A stretch of 64,000 bases of DNA. Origin: Armatimonas rosea. Lineage in GTDB: Bacteria; Armatimonadota; Armatimonadia; Armatimonadales; Armatimonadaceae. The notes beneath the pieces were generated by a model. That model was not told where the DNA came from. It saw only the letters and a program-made list of their open reading frames with translations, and searched no databases. Numbering within the stretch: position 1 is the first letter of the stretch; every line of letters starts with the position of its first letter. The position numbers and the translations under genes were made by a program. The stretch covers positions 124,001 through 188,000 of the forward strand of contig NZ_JACHGW010000005.1 in assembly GCF_014202505.1 (NCBI RefSeq), read 5' to 3'. Below are positions 15,319 through 23,567 of this stretch, piece after piece.

Positions 15319-18032
15319 AAACATCTAGAATCTTTCGCCATTTCCCGCTACTGCTACTTGCGGTGGCCGTCACCCCCCGCGCGGCTCTCGCCCAGTTTGG
15401 CCAGGGAGGGTTTGGGGACTTTGGAGGGGGGATGGACATCCCCAAGCCCGCGTGGGAGAACTTCAAGCTCAACCCCAAGACCCGCCTGAAGCTGGACTTT
15501 CGCAATGCGAGTGTCGATGCGGTACTGAGTGTCTTTAGCAAGGCCAGTGGGATTCCCATTATCAAGGACCCCGCGCTCAAGGACCCGATCACGATCCAGA
15601 GCCCGGTCGATCTTAACCTCAAGGATGCCTTTGCGCTCCTCAATGCCGCACTGGGTGTCCGCAACTTTGACCTGACCAAGAGCGGCAATATCCTGATGAT
15701 CAAGAGCCGCGCGCAGGCAAGCTCCGGGCGCGGAAATCGCTTTGGGGGCATGAGCGGTGGTTTTGACCCGAGCATGTTTGGAGGCGGGAGCAGCCGCAGT
15801 AGCGCGGCACCCAAGGTCTATGCGCTCAAGTACGCCAATGCGACCCAGGTTGCTCGTGTCATCAACGATGTCTTTGCCAACTCGGGGCAGCAGGCGATCA
15901 ATCCGGCCGCACTGGGGGCGATGTTTGGCGGGGCTGCGACAGGAGCTCCCGCAACCCCACCCGCGGCACCTCCCGGCGGAGGAAATGGCCCCAGTGCCGG
16001 CCCTGATCCCGACCCACAGCGCGGCGGCGGTGGTGGTGGCCGCGGTGGATTTGGCGGCTTCGGGGGCGGTGGATTTGGCGGCCAGGGGGGCTTCGGTGGC
16101 TTTGGCCAAGGTGGCTTCGGTGGGATGGGCGGCTTCGGCGGCTTTGGACGCGGCGGTGCGAATACATCGGTGGTCCGCGCCTCGGCTGATGACTACTCCA
16201 ACTCCGTGATCGTCAATGCCCCCACCCGTGAGCAGGATCAGGTTGCAGACCTGATCGAAGAGATCGACAAGCAGACCGATCAGCCTCAGAAATCGCAGGT
16301 TGTTCCGCTTCAGTTTGCGCTCGCCACCGATCTTGTGACCGTGGTACAGAATGTCTTGGTCGCCAATATGCCCCGTGGGCGGGGGGGCTCCACCACGGGA
16401 CAGACACCGATCGACCAGCGCTTCGGAGGGGGCGGCGGCTTCGGCGGGTTTGGCGGCTTCGGACGTAACGGGGCATCGTCGCTGGCGGCAGGGAACGTGG
16501 TGGCAGAGTCACGCACCAACTCTCTGATCATCACGGCGACCCAGGAGAACCTTGATCTGATTACCAAGGTTGTCAAGGAGCTCGACAAGCCCATTACCTT
16601 TGAGAATAGTACGTTTGTCATCACCCTGGAGAATGCCCGCGCCGACCAGATGGCCGATGTGCTCAACCAGAGCTTTGGGAGCCGCAATGGCACCCGCTCG
16701 ACCACGGGACGCACCACGACCGGCCAGACCGGGGCTTCGTCGCGTGCCAACACCAATAACCGAACCAATACCCCCGCCACCTTGGGACGAAGCGTGCCCC
16801 AGAACGACGATCCTGTCCAGGTGGGGCTGGCCGATCCGATGGCGGGTGCAGGAGAGCTCGCGACCAACGTGACCGTCCAGCAGGGCTTCCCTGGCTTTGG
16901 CGGAGGGGGCTTCGGAGGCGGTGGCTTCGGTGGCTTTGGCGGCGGCGGCACGACAAACCGGACACAGCAGAGCACGGGCACCCGTGGCCTCGATAGCCAG
17001 GGGCGCGTGGTGAACCTGCGCGATCTCACGGGACAGGTAACCGTGATCCCGGATATCAATACCAATAGCGTTGTGATTGTTACGTCGCCACAGAACCGTG
17101 ACCTTCTCCAGCAGATTGTGGAGCAGCTCGATAAGATTCCCGAGCAGGTGATGATCGAGACCGTGATTGTCGAGGCGAGCCTGGATGCGACCGACAAGCT
17201 GGGGATCGAGTGGAACCTGACTCAGGGAACCGGTAGCGTGCTGGGAGCGCTTGGGGCCACGGATACCAAGGGCGCCGCGTCGTCGTCGTTTGGCAACCAG
17301 GCCACGACCACCCAGCCGCAGGGCTTCCGCTACACGCTCACGGGCGGCCAGTACGGGGCGTTTATGAACGCGCTCAAGACCGATGCACGCTTTGAGATTC
17401 TCTCGACCCCGCGCATCTTCACGAGCAACAACTCCACTGCGGAGATCAATATCAGCCAGAGCCTGCCCTACGTCACCAGCACCCAGACCAACGCCAACGG
17501 CGTCTCGACCTTTAACTACTCCTTCCTCGACGTGGGCATCATCCTGACGGTTACGCCCCGGATTACATCCAATGGCTTTGTCACGATGGATGTCACCCAG
17601 ACCGCCAACGACTTTGTCCGCTACACCGACTTCAACGCCCCCGTGGTCAACCAGCGCGAGGCGCAGACCACGGTCAGCGTGAAGGATGGGGAGACCATTG
17701 TCCTCGGCGGAATCATCAAGAACTCCGTCTCCGCGACTACCAACAAGCTCCCGGTGCTGGGCGATATCCCGGTTCTGGGCAAGCTCTTCCAGTCCAACTC
17801 GACCACCAAGAGCAAGACCGAGCTGCTTGTCTTCCTCACCCCACGTATCGTCCGCGATGCCGACGAGGCCCGCAAGCTCCGTGAGGACACGCAGAAGCAG
17901 ATGCAGTCTAAGCTCAAGGACAAGCTCCCGGAGTTCAGCATGCCCGACAAGGATAAAGTCAAAGAAAAGACGATTGTCAAGCCAAAAGAGGGTGTGACTA
18001 CATCAAAGGATCCTAAGAAAACCGGCGGGTAG
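15315..18032 (+). CDS. gspD: Type II secretion outer-membrane secretin GspD
   Basis: 905 residues with a signal peptide ending near PRAALA. An STN/N0-like domain (LDFRNASVDAVLSVFSKASG) is followed by three N-domains, each with the typical ITATQENLDLITKVVKELDK-type repeat, and the secretin barrel: MIETVIVEASLDATDKLGIEWNL, LSTPRIFTSNN, PVLGDIPVLGKLFQ, LLVFLTPRIV. Unusual glycine/phenylalanine-rich insertions interrupt the N-domains at about residues 234-280, 370-385 and 525-550. It forms the outer-membrane exit pore and is the last gene of the operon, followed by a strong terminator. Confidence 0.96.
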   Translation: MKTSRIFRHFPLLLLAVAVTPRAALAQFGQGGFGDFGGGMDIPKPAWENFKLNPKTRLKLDFRNASVDAVLSVFSKASGIPIIKDPALKDPITIQSPVDLNLKDAFALLNAALGVRNFDLTKSGNILMIKSRAQASSGRGNRFGGMSGGFDPSMFGGGSSRSSAAPKVYALKYANATQVARVINDVFANSGQQAINPAALGAMFGGAATGAPATPPAAPPGGGNGPSAGPDPDPQRGGGGGGRGGFGGFGGGGFGGQGGFGGFGQGGFGGMGGFGGFGRGGANTSVVRASADDYSNSVIVNAPTREQDQVADLIEEIDKQTDQPQKSQVVPLQFALATDLVTVVQNVLVANMPRGRGGSTTGQTPIDQRFGGGGGFGGFGGFGRNGASSLAAGNVVAESRTNSLIITATQENLDLITKVVKELDKPITFENSTFVITLENARADQMADVLNQSFGSRNGTRSTTGRTTTGQTGASSRANTNNRTNTPATLGRSVPQNDDPVQVGLADPMAGAGELATNVTVQQGFPGFGGGGFGGGGFGGFGGGGTTNRTQQSTGTRGLDSQGRVVNLRDLTGQVTVIPDINTNSVVIVTSPQNRDLLQQIVEQLDKIPEQVMIETVIVEASLDATDKLGIEWNLTQGTGSVLGALGATDTKGAASSSFGNQATTTQPQGFRYTLTGGQYGAFMNALKTDARFEILSTPRIFTSNNSTAEINISQSLPYVTSTQTNANGVSTFNYSFLDVGIILTVTPRITSNGFVTMDVTQTANDFVRYTDFNAPVVNQREAQTTVSVKDGETIVLGGIIKNSVSATTNKLPVLGDIPVLGKLFQSNSTTKSKTELLVFLTPRIVRDADEARKLREDTQKQMQSKLKDKLPEFSMPDKDKVKEKTIVKPKEGVTTSKDPKKTGG

Positions 18033-18054
18033 GATTTTTTAAGGATTTATTCAG

Positions 18055-18086
18055 GAAGCCACGCAGGTGCGTGGCTTCTTTTTTTT
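18055..18086 (+). terminator. Rho-independent terminator of the type II secretion operon
   Basis: A perfect 10-bp stem GAAGCCACGC / GCGTGGCTTC (18055-18064, 18069-18078), an AGGT loop and eight or more Ts. It isolates the secretion operon from the photoreceptor operon. Confidence 0.93.
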
Positions 18087-18266
18087 GAAATTCCGGGAAC
18101 TGTTTTTGAATATTTTTGTTTTATTACAATTTGGATTTTATTTAAATAAATTGGTTTCTATTGGTTTTGTTTTGGTAAAAATACTTATTTTGGTGCTTTG
18201 GTCTACAGGGAATAGGTTCATTGCCAATAATAAATTTGTTGTTGAATTATTGTCAAGGATGGGGAA
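18087..18266 (+). promoter_or_regulatory. AT-rich promoter region of the PYP operon
   Basis: 180 bp that are very AT-rich compared with both flanks and have no credible coding content. A candidate promoter is TTGGTG (18190-18195), 17 nt, TAGGTT (18213-18218). It would give a leader of about 42 nt with AAGGA at 18255-18259 before the TTG start at 18267. A second possibility is TTGCCA (18221-18226) with AATTAT (18245-18250), but that would cut into the ribosome-binding site. Confidence 0.4.
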
Positions 18267-19232
18267 TTGGTTGATACGAATTTTATAGAGGCTGAGCTGA
18301 ATGGCGCTGCGCTCAATGGGATATGGAAAGATTGCTTGGATAGCTATGATTACATCAGTAGCTCCGATAAGATTGAGTGCTTGGGGCAGGTAATCGAGCT
18401 AAGGGATCATATCATTGAGGTCTTGCGGGATATCTCGGATGGCATAGAGCGGCAGTCTTGTTTGGGACTCTTTTACCTGGAGCTAAAGACCGAGTGGATG
18501 CTGCTCAACACGCAGTACACCTACCAGCTTGAGGCTCAAAAACTAGATCATCAGACCGTTTGCCGGGCAGGACTCTTCTCTGCACTCTTAGGTGCGCTTG
18601 AGCCACACTGTCGCCCGGCGGATATCACCCGCATTGAAGCGCTCCTGGCGCAGCTTCCCAATAACGATGAGACGAGCCTGCTAGACGATACCCAGCTGGT
18701 GCTTCGGGGACAAATTCAAGAGCTTAGTGAGACCCTCGCCTGTAAAGATTCCGCACTACAGCGTCTGCAAGACGAGTGGCAGCTCCTGGAGGTCGGGCTG
18801 GGAAAGCGCTCGGCGCGGGAGATTGTAGAGTGTGTGCGCGAGCTCAAGGACGATCTCCTTCAGCTCCAGCGCACCGGCGGCAGTGTCCTCCCCGAGAAGT
18901 ACCTGGAGTTTGACCGAGAGTTCGGCGGCCTCAGCGCCCACCAAGTTGCCAGCCAGCTGGAGCGCTTGGAGACAAAGGTGCGGGTCTTGGAGAAAGAGTC
19001 CCTGGCTGCCACGGAGGGGCAGGAGCTCCTCCTGCGCGAGCTCGGCGATGCCGATCCACGCCGGCTGATCGCGCGCTTTGGAGAGCTACAGGACTCCGTT
19101 ACCCACCTCACCATGGAGCTTGCCCGCCTCAAGGCTAGCTCTCCCCAAAACGCGCCTCTGGCCGCCCCCGACGAGGACCTGACGTCCTTGCTTGGGAGCC
19201 TCGAAAGCGCCCTACACGCCTTCAATCACTAA
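18267..19232 (+). CDS. Coiled-coil protein of the PYP operon, first gene
   Basis: 321 residues from TTG 18267, supported by AAGGATGGGG just upstream; no better ATG lies before the conserved-looking region. No known domain is recognised. Residues 1-130 look like a helical bundle (IELRDHIIEVLRDISDGIER, LFYLELKTEWMLLNTQYTY). The remainder is predicted coiled coil, with a repeat in the form LLE-VGLGKRSAREIVECVRELKDDLLQLQ and LLRELGDADPRRLIARFGELQDSVTHLTMEL. The same repeat occurs in the next gene. No signal peptide or membrane segment is visible, so it is probably cytoplasmic. Its place at the head of the photoreceptor operon suggests a partner or scaffold role (inference). Confidence 0.8.
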   Translation: MVDTNFIEAELNGAALNGIWKDCLDSYDYISSSDKIECLGQVIELRDHIIEVLRDISDGIERQSCLGLFYLELKTEWMLLNTQYTYQLEAQKLDHQTVCRAGLFSALLGALEPHCRPADITRIEALLAQLPNNDETSLLDDTQLVLRGQIQELSETLACKDSALQRLQDEWQLLEVGLGKRSAREIVECVRELKDDLLQLQRTGGSVLPEKYLEFDREFGGLSAHQVASQLERLETKVRVLEKESLAATEGQELLLRELGDADPRRLIARFGELQDSVTHLTMELARLKASSPQNAPLAAPDEDLTSLLGSLESALHAFNH

Positions 19233-19261
19233 ATCTATCCCCCTTGTATTAGGAGAGAAAT

Positions 19262-19804
19262 ATGTCCGTCCCCTTCACCGCTGAGCAGTACCAGCAGTGT
19301 CTGAAAGAAAACCAAGAGCTACGCTTGCAAAACGAGACCCTTGCCCAGGCCAACTCGACCCTCACCCAGACCGTTGAGCAGCTTGCAAAAGGTAGTGTCA
19401 ACGAGAGCACGATCACCAAGACCCCCGACGAGATCCTGCGCAAAGTGCGCTCCTTTGCCCAACAGGTTGAGGCGCTGAACACCACGGTCGTCAGCATGGA
19501 GTCGCAGCTCACGAGCCTCTACGGAGACAAAGAGCGCCTTGAGGCGGAGATTGGTGCCTCGGAAGTGGATGATGTGGTCGGTGCCTTTCGCCGACTCGAG
19601 AATGTCATCTCCAGCATGGAGTTTCAGCTCATGTCGCTCTATGCGGGCAAAGAGCTCCTGGAAGTGGAGCTTGGAAAATCCGATCCGAAGGCGATTGTTG
19701 CGATGTTCCGAAACATGACCCAGATGGTGGATGGGCTTCGTAATGAGCTAGCAGTGGTGGGTAGCACCGAGGATGAGTTTTCGTCCGAGGCACTTGCAGC
19801 CTAA
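19262..19804 (+). CDS. Coiled-coil protein of the PYP operon, second gene
   Basis: 180 residues, ATG at 19262 preceded by AGGAGAGAAAT. It is almost entirely heptad-rich helix. Two repeats of about 50 residues are visible: LTSLYGDKERLEAEIGASEVDDVVGAFRRLENVISSMEFQ and LMSLYAGKELLEVELGKSDPKAIVAMFRNMTQMVDGLRNE, matching the repeat in the preceding protein. The spacing to the PYP gene is 29 nt. No family was recognised. A structural or signal-relay partner of the photoreceptor is a reasonable guess but unproven. Confidence 0.82.
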   Translation: MSVPFTAEQYQQCLKENQELRLQNETLAQANSTLTQTVEQLAKGSVNESTITKTPDEILRKVRSFAQQVEALNTTVVSMESQLTSLYGDKERLEAEIGASEVDDVVGAFRRLENVISSMEFQLMSLYAGKELLEVELGKSDPKAIVAMFRNMTQMVDGLRNELAVVGSTEDEFSSEALAA

Positions 19805-19833
19805 GCGGTTAAAAGAATTAGATAAGGAATCAA

Positions 19834-20382
19834 ATGAATCTCTTCAGTAAACTTGCCGAGCTTGCCCGTTTTCTCTTTCAGGTCGAGGGAATCTCCGATG
19901 CGACCGAGAGCACAAAAAAAGAAGCTCGTCGCGACGACCTCATCCGCAAGCCAACCTCTGTCGCGGAGGCGGTCGGGGGCACCAGCACGCCGCCGCCACA
20001 GCACGCCTTTGTCCCTCAGGAGCTACTGAGCAATCTTCCCAATATGAAGCAGAGCCAGCTCGATATGCTAGATTTTGGAGCGATCCGTGTCAGCGATGAG
20101 GGCGTGATCCTCTCCTACAACCGCTGGCAGTCCGAGTTTGCCCAGGTCGATCAGGACGAGGCACTCGGGAAGAACTTCTTCCGCGAGCTGGCACCCTGCA
20201 CCAACAACCGCCTCGTCTTTGGCCGCTTCAAGCAAGGTGTCGCGGATGGGAGCCTGGATGTCGTGGTCTCGTATGCCTTCACCTATCGCATGCGTCCCAC
20301 CCTCGTGAAGGTCCATCTCTACCGCGAGCCAAAGACCAAGGCCAACTGGATTCTGGTCGCACGGGTGGGGGGGAACAAGTAG
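19834..20382 (+). CDS. pyp: Photoactive yellow protein (PYP) with N-terminal extension
   Basis: 182 residues. From about residue 73 the sequence aligns without gaps, at an offset of 53, to Halorhodospira halophila PYP through the chromophore site: LDFGAIRVSDEGVILSYN, GKNFFRELAPCTNN, FKQGVADGSLDV, FTYRMRPTLVKVH. Cys122 equals the chromophore-binding Cys69, Tyr95 equals Tyr42, Met153 equals Met100 and Phe149 equals Phe96. Gln99 replaces Glu46, Ala103 replaces Thr50 and Val105 replaces Arg52. PYP is a cytosolic PAS-fold blue-light sensor that binds p-coumarate through a thioester. The first ~70 residues are an extra, partly helical extension of unknown function. The next gene makes the chromophore. 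Confidence 0.96.
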   Translation: MNLFSKLAELARFLFQVEGISDATESTKKEARRDDLIRKPTSVAEAVGGTSTPPPQHAFVPQELLSNLPNMKQSQLDMLDFGAIRVSDEGVILSYNRWQSEFAQVDQDEALGKNFFRELAPCTNNRLVFGRFKQGVADGSLDVVVSYAFTYRMRPTLVKVHLYREPKTKANWILVARVGGNK

Positions 20383-20383
20383 C

Positions 20384-23209
20384 GTGCCTCTCTCCTCTCT
20401 CCGTGAGCGACTCTACCAGCGGCTGCGTGGGCGGCCCTATCCCCTGTTTGTCTTTGCCCACGAGGCGACCTTCCCTGCGGCTGCCCTCTGGACCGGTGCA
20501 CGCGCTTGGACACGTGCCTTCCGCGAGGCAGGTGTGCAGCCTGGCGACCGGCTGGTGCTGGGACTGCCACCATCGGCGGCCTTTGTCCAGGTCGTGATCG
20601 CGGCGCTCTGGGAGGGGATCACGCTGGTTCCCATCGGAGAAGGAGGAGAGCTCAGCGCCCTGATGGAGTGCACCGATGCCCGCTGGGGTGTCGCGCTCTC
20701 GGGGGAGGCGAGCCAAGGAATCTTTATCCCGGAGGGGTGCTCCGGTCCCGATCCCAAGGTGGCTGTGGTGCCGCGTACGCCCCGTTTCAGCCCCACCCCC
20801 GATGCCGCTCTCTTGATGCGGACATCGGGCACGGGCGGGGAAGGGCGCTGGATCGCGCTCTCGCTCGCTGGGGTACTGGCAGCGCTAGACTCCCATCTCG
20901 ACGTGCTGGGCCTACCGGAGGAAGAGAGCCGCATGCTCTCGGTGCTTCCCTGGCACCATGTCTTTGGCTTTGTCTTTGATCTACTCGTGGGCATGTTTTC
21001 TGGGGCAGAGATCGTCCGCGACCCCGCTGCGGGGCGCGATACCGCCGCTCTATTGGCACTGGCTGCCGAGGTCGAGCCTACCTGGCTCAATGCCGTCCCA
21101 CTGACCATCCAGCGCCTCGCCCAAGAGAGTGAGGGCCGGGCTCTTCTCCAGGCACTCAAAGGCGGCGTGATTGGCGGCGCACCGATCCCGGAGGCGCTGG
21201 TTCCCTTACTCCAGACCACTAAGCTGCGCGTTGGCTACGGCCAGACCGAGGCATCGCCGGGAATCGCACTCGGGGAGCCGGGGAGCTTTCTGGGCCGTGG
21301 CTACCTAGGGCAAGCCCGGGGCTGTGAGACGCGCCAAGAGCCCGATGGCACGCTGGCCTTCCGCGGTGCCAATGTCTGCCTGGGCTACTGGGACTCCACT
21401 CAGGGGCTCGTGCGCTGGGAAGCCGACCGCTGGCACAACACAGGGGATCTCGTTGCACCTTCGGGGGATGGCGGCTGGCTCTACCAAGGCCGGATCGACG
21501 ATGGATTTAAGCTGAGCAACGGGGTACGTGTCGAGGCCGGGCCTCTAGAGCAGGCGGTACTCGTCAAGCTAGGAGACTTTCTCGATCAGGCGCTCCTGCA
21601 CTCGCCCGATGGCGCGACCCTAGAGCTCTTGGTGGCCTGCAAGCCGGGGCGCCAGCTTCCTTGCCGCGAGCACTTCTTCGAGCCACTGGGCAAGCTGGCG
21701 GGGCGACTGCAGAGTGTTCGCGTGCTTCCCCCTAGTGCCTGGGTGACGACACCCAAAGGTACGTTACGACGTCTACCTACCCTGAAGAGCGCCCAGTACA
21801 CGCCGCTTGCCCTAGGACCCGACAGCCGCCTTACTTGTGAGGAAATCGAGCGGATCGCCTCCAACCCGGCACTGACCGCCACTCTCACGCCCGCGGCACG
21901 CGTGGCCATGGAGCAGAGTGTTGGTTGGCTGGAGGAGCTGCGCCGCGCGGATACCCCGATCTACGGAACCACGACGGGATTTGGGCCTTTTGTGCGCTAC
22001 GGCGCGGGGAGTGGAGTCGCGCAGGGAGCGGGGCTGATCGCACACTTAGGGGCGGGTTTTGGTGACGATGCCCCAGCCTGCGTTGTCCGGGCGACCCTTG
22101 TCTGCCGGGCGCAAAACCTTGCCCAGGGCCACTCCGCCATCCGCCCCGCGCTGCTAGAAGCCTATCTCAAGCTCCTGGGTGAGGAGCATATCGCGGTTCC
22201 CCTGATTGGCTCGGTGGGGGCGAGCGGCGATCTCGTTCCGCTGGGGCATATCGCCCGCGTCCTAGCCGAGCGCATCCCGCTGGAAGGCCGCGAGGCGCTC
22301 TCGCTTACCAACGGAACATCGTTTCTCACCGCCTACGCCGCCCTGGCTACCGCGCGCGCCGCTCGCCTGCTTGCCCATGCCGAGGCGCTGACCGGCTGGC
22401 TCTACCGGACACTGGGCTGCCGCGCCAGTGCGCTCGACCCACGCCTCCACCGAGCGCGGGGGCACCAGGGGCAGATCGAGAGCGCGGCGCAGATCGCGCG
22501 GGAGGCAGGGCGCTTTGGGGAGTTCGAGGATAAAAATCGTCCTCTGCAAGAGGTCTACTCCCTGCGCTGCGCCCCACAGGTGCTGGGCGCGTGCCGGGAG
22601 AACCTGAGCCACGCCCGCCGGATTGTAGAGACCGAGCTCAATGGGGTGAGCGACAACCCGCTGTTCTTCGACGGCCCTGCCGTGGCCCACGGCGGCAACT
22701 TCCATGGACAGCAGGTGGCGTTTGCCGCTGATGCCCTCAATGCGGCGCTGGTGCAAGCGGCGGTCCTGGCGGAGCGCCAGCTCGATGCCTTGATTACGCC
22801 CAGTGTCACCAATGGCCACGCGCCGCTCTTGCTTGCCTGGGAGCCGGGGCGGCACTCCGGGCTCGCTGGTGCCCAGCTCACGGCCACCGCGCTCGTGGCG
22901 GAGATGCGTGCCCACGGCGGCCCCGCGGCGACCCTCTCGATCCCCACCAACGGGGGCAACCAGGATGTGGTCTCGATGGGAACCCTCGCGGCGCGCCTCG
23001 CCTATGCCCAGACCGAGCGCCTCGCCGGGGTGCTGGGGATTCTGGCGCTGGCGCTGACCCAGTACGCCCACCTGCAAGCCCATGACAAAGCCCCTGGTCC
23101 TCCCACTCCCCCGGTTGCGGGCCTGCCGGAGATTGTCGGGCTAAACGAAGACCGGCCCCTGCGCGAAGACATCGCGCGGCTGGTCGGGCACTTTCTCACT
23201 CCGGGCTAG
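20384..23209 (+). CDS. Fused p-coumarate:CoA ligase-tyrosine ammonia-lyase (PYP chromophore synthesis)
   Basis: 941 residues from GTG 20384, only 1 nt after the PYP stop. Residues 1 to ~465 form an adenylate-forming ligase: TSGTGGEGR (147-155), GYGQTEASPG, NTGDLVAPSGDGGW, GRIDDGFKLSNGVRVE, and a shortened C-terminal TPKGTLRR. Residues ~475-941 form an aromatic-amino-acid lyase: YGTTTGFGP, MIO-forming Ala613-Ser614-Gly615 in GSVGASGDLVPLGH, VYSLRCAPQVLG, and NGVSDNPLFF. His554-Leu555 match the His89-Leu90 pair that selects tyrosine in Rhodobacter TAL. Expected chemistry: tyrosine to p-coumarate to p-coumaroyl-CoA for the PYP cysteine. In characterised PYP clusters these are separate genes (tal/hutH-like and pcl). 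Confidence 0.93.
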   Translation: MPLSSLRERLYQRLRGRPYPLFVFAHEATFPAAALWTGARAWTRAFREAGVQPGDRLVLGLPPSAAFVQVVIAALWEGITLVPIGEGGELSALMECTDARWGVALSGEASQGIFIPEGCSGPDPKVAVVPRTPRFSPTPDAALLMRTSGTGGEGRWIALSLAGVLAALDSHLDVLGLPEEESRMLSVLPWHHVFGFVFDLLVGMFSGAEIVRDPAAGRDTAALLALAAEVEPTWLNAVPLTIQRLAQESEGRALLQALKGGVIGGAPIPEALVPLLQTTKLRVGYGQTEASPGIALGEPGSFLGRGYLGQARGCETRQEPDGTLAFRGANVCLGYWDSTQGLVRWEADRWHNTGDLVAPSGDGGWLYQGRIDDGFKLSNGVRVEAGPLEQAVLVKLGDFLDQALLHSPDGATLELLVACKPGRQLPCREHFFEPLGKLAGRLQSVRVLPPSAWVTTPKGTLRRLPTLKSAQYTPLALGPDSRLTCEEIERIASNPALTATLTPAARVAMEQSVGWLEELRRADTPIYGTTTGFGPFVRYGAGSGVAQGAGLIAHLGAGFGDDAPACVVRATLVCRAQNLAQGHSAIRPALLEAYLKLLGEEHIAVPLIGSVGASGDLVPLGHIARVLAERIPLEGREALSLTNGTSFLTAYAALATARAARLLAHAEALTGWLYRTLGCRASALDPRLHRARGHQGQIESAAQIAREAGRFGEFEDKNRPLQEVYSLRCAPQVLGACRENLSHARRIVETELNGVSDNPLFFDGPAVAHGGNFHGQQVAFAADALNAALVQAAVLAERQLDALITPSVTNGHAPLLLAWEPGRHSGLAGAQLTATALVAEMRAHGGPAATLSIPTNGGNQDVVSMGTLAARLAYAQTERLAGVLGILALALTQYAHLQAHDKAPGPPTPPVAGLPEIVGLNEDRPLREDIARLVGHFLTPG

Positions 23210-23219
23210 GCTCGTCTGA

Positions 23220-23225
23220 TACAAT
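23220..23225 (+). promoter_or_regulatory. -10 box upstream of the ylxP-rbfA block
   Basis: TACAAT 11 nt after the fusion-gene stop. It gives the downstream housekeeping operon its own promoter, with a leader of about 45 nt that contains a GTCCGC/GCGGAC hairpin (23248-23270). Confidence 0.5.
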
Positions 23226-23276
23226 GGGGTATCTCACTTCGGGTTGTCCGCCCCAAGCGCTGCGCGGACTGCTTGT

Positions 23277-23558
23277 ATGCATATCGGTGTTCTCACCCTC
23301 TCGCTCTCCATCGGCTATGCCGACTCCCTCAAAGACAAGCGCCAGGCGATAAAGTCCTTGGTCGCACGGGTTCGTAATAAATTCAATGTCTCTGTCGCCG
23401 AGGTCGATGACCTGGATGCCTGGCGGCGTGCCACCGTGGGAGTGACCGTTGTCAGCAATAGCGCGGTCTTTGCGACCCAGGTGCTCCAAAAGGTGATAGA
23501 TTACGTCGATAACGATGCCAATGTGGTTCTAGACGACTACGGCATCGAGCTCCTTTAG
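23277..23558 (+). CDS. ylxP: DUF503 (YlxP-like) protein
   Basis: 93 residues from ATG 23277; an upstream in-frame ATG (23244) would add non-conserved residues. The sequence MHIGVLTLSLSI, the SLKDKRQAIKSLVARVRNKFNVSVAEVDD signature and VVSNSAVFATQVLQKVIDYV are diagnostic of the DUF503/YlxP family. Its genes normally lie beside rbfA and truB, as here. The role is undefined but is thought to be linked to ribosome or RNA maturation. Unlike many bacteria, no infB lies directly upstream; the PYP operon is there instead. Confidence 0.92.
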   Translation: MHIGVLTLSLSIGYADSLKDKRQAIKSLVARVRNKFNVSVAEVDDLDAWRRATVGVTVVSNSAVFATQVLQKVIDYVDNDANVVLDDYGIELL

Positions 23559-23567
23559 AAAGAAACT

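Noticed and set aside
15315-18032. Repeat-rich DNA in gspD as a CRISPR-like or minisatellite array
   Set aside because: The repeats are irregular codon-level Gly/Phe runs within an intact secretin frame, without spacers.
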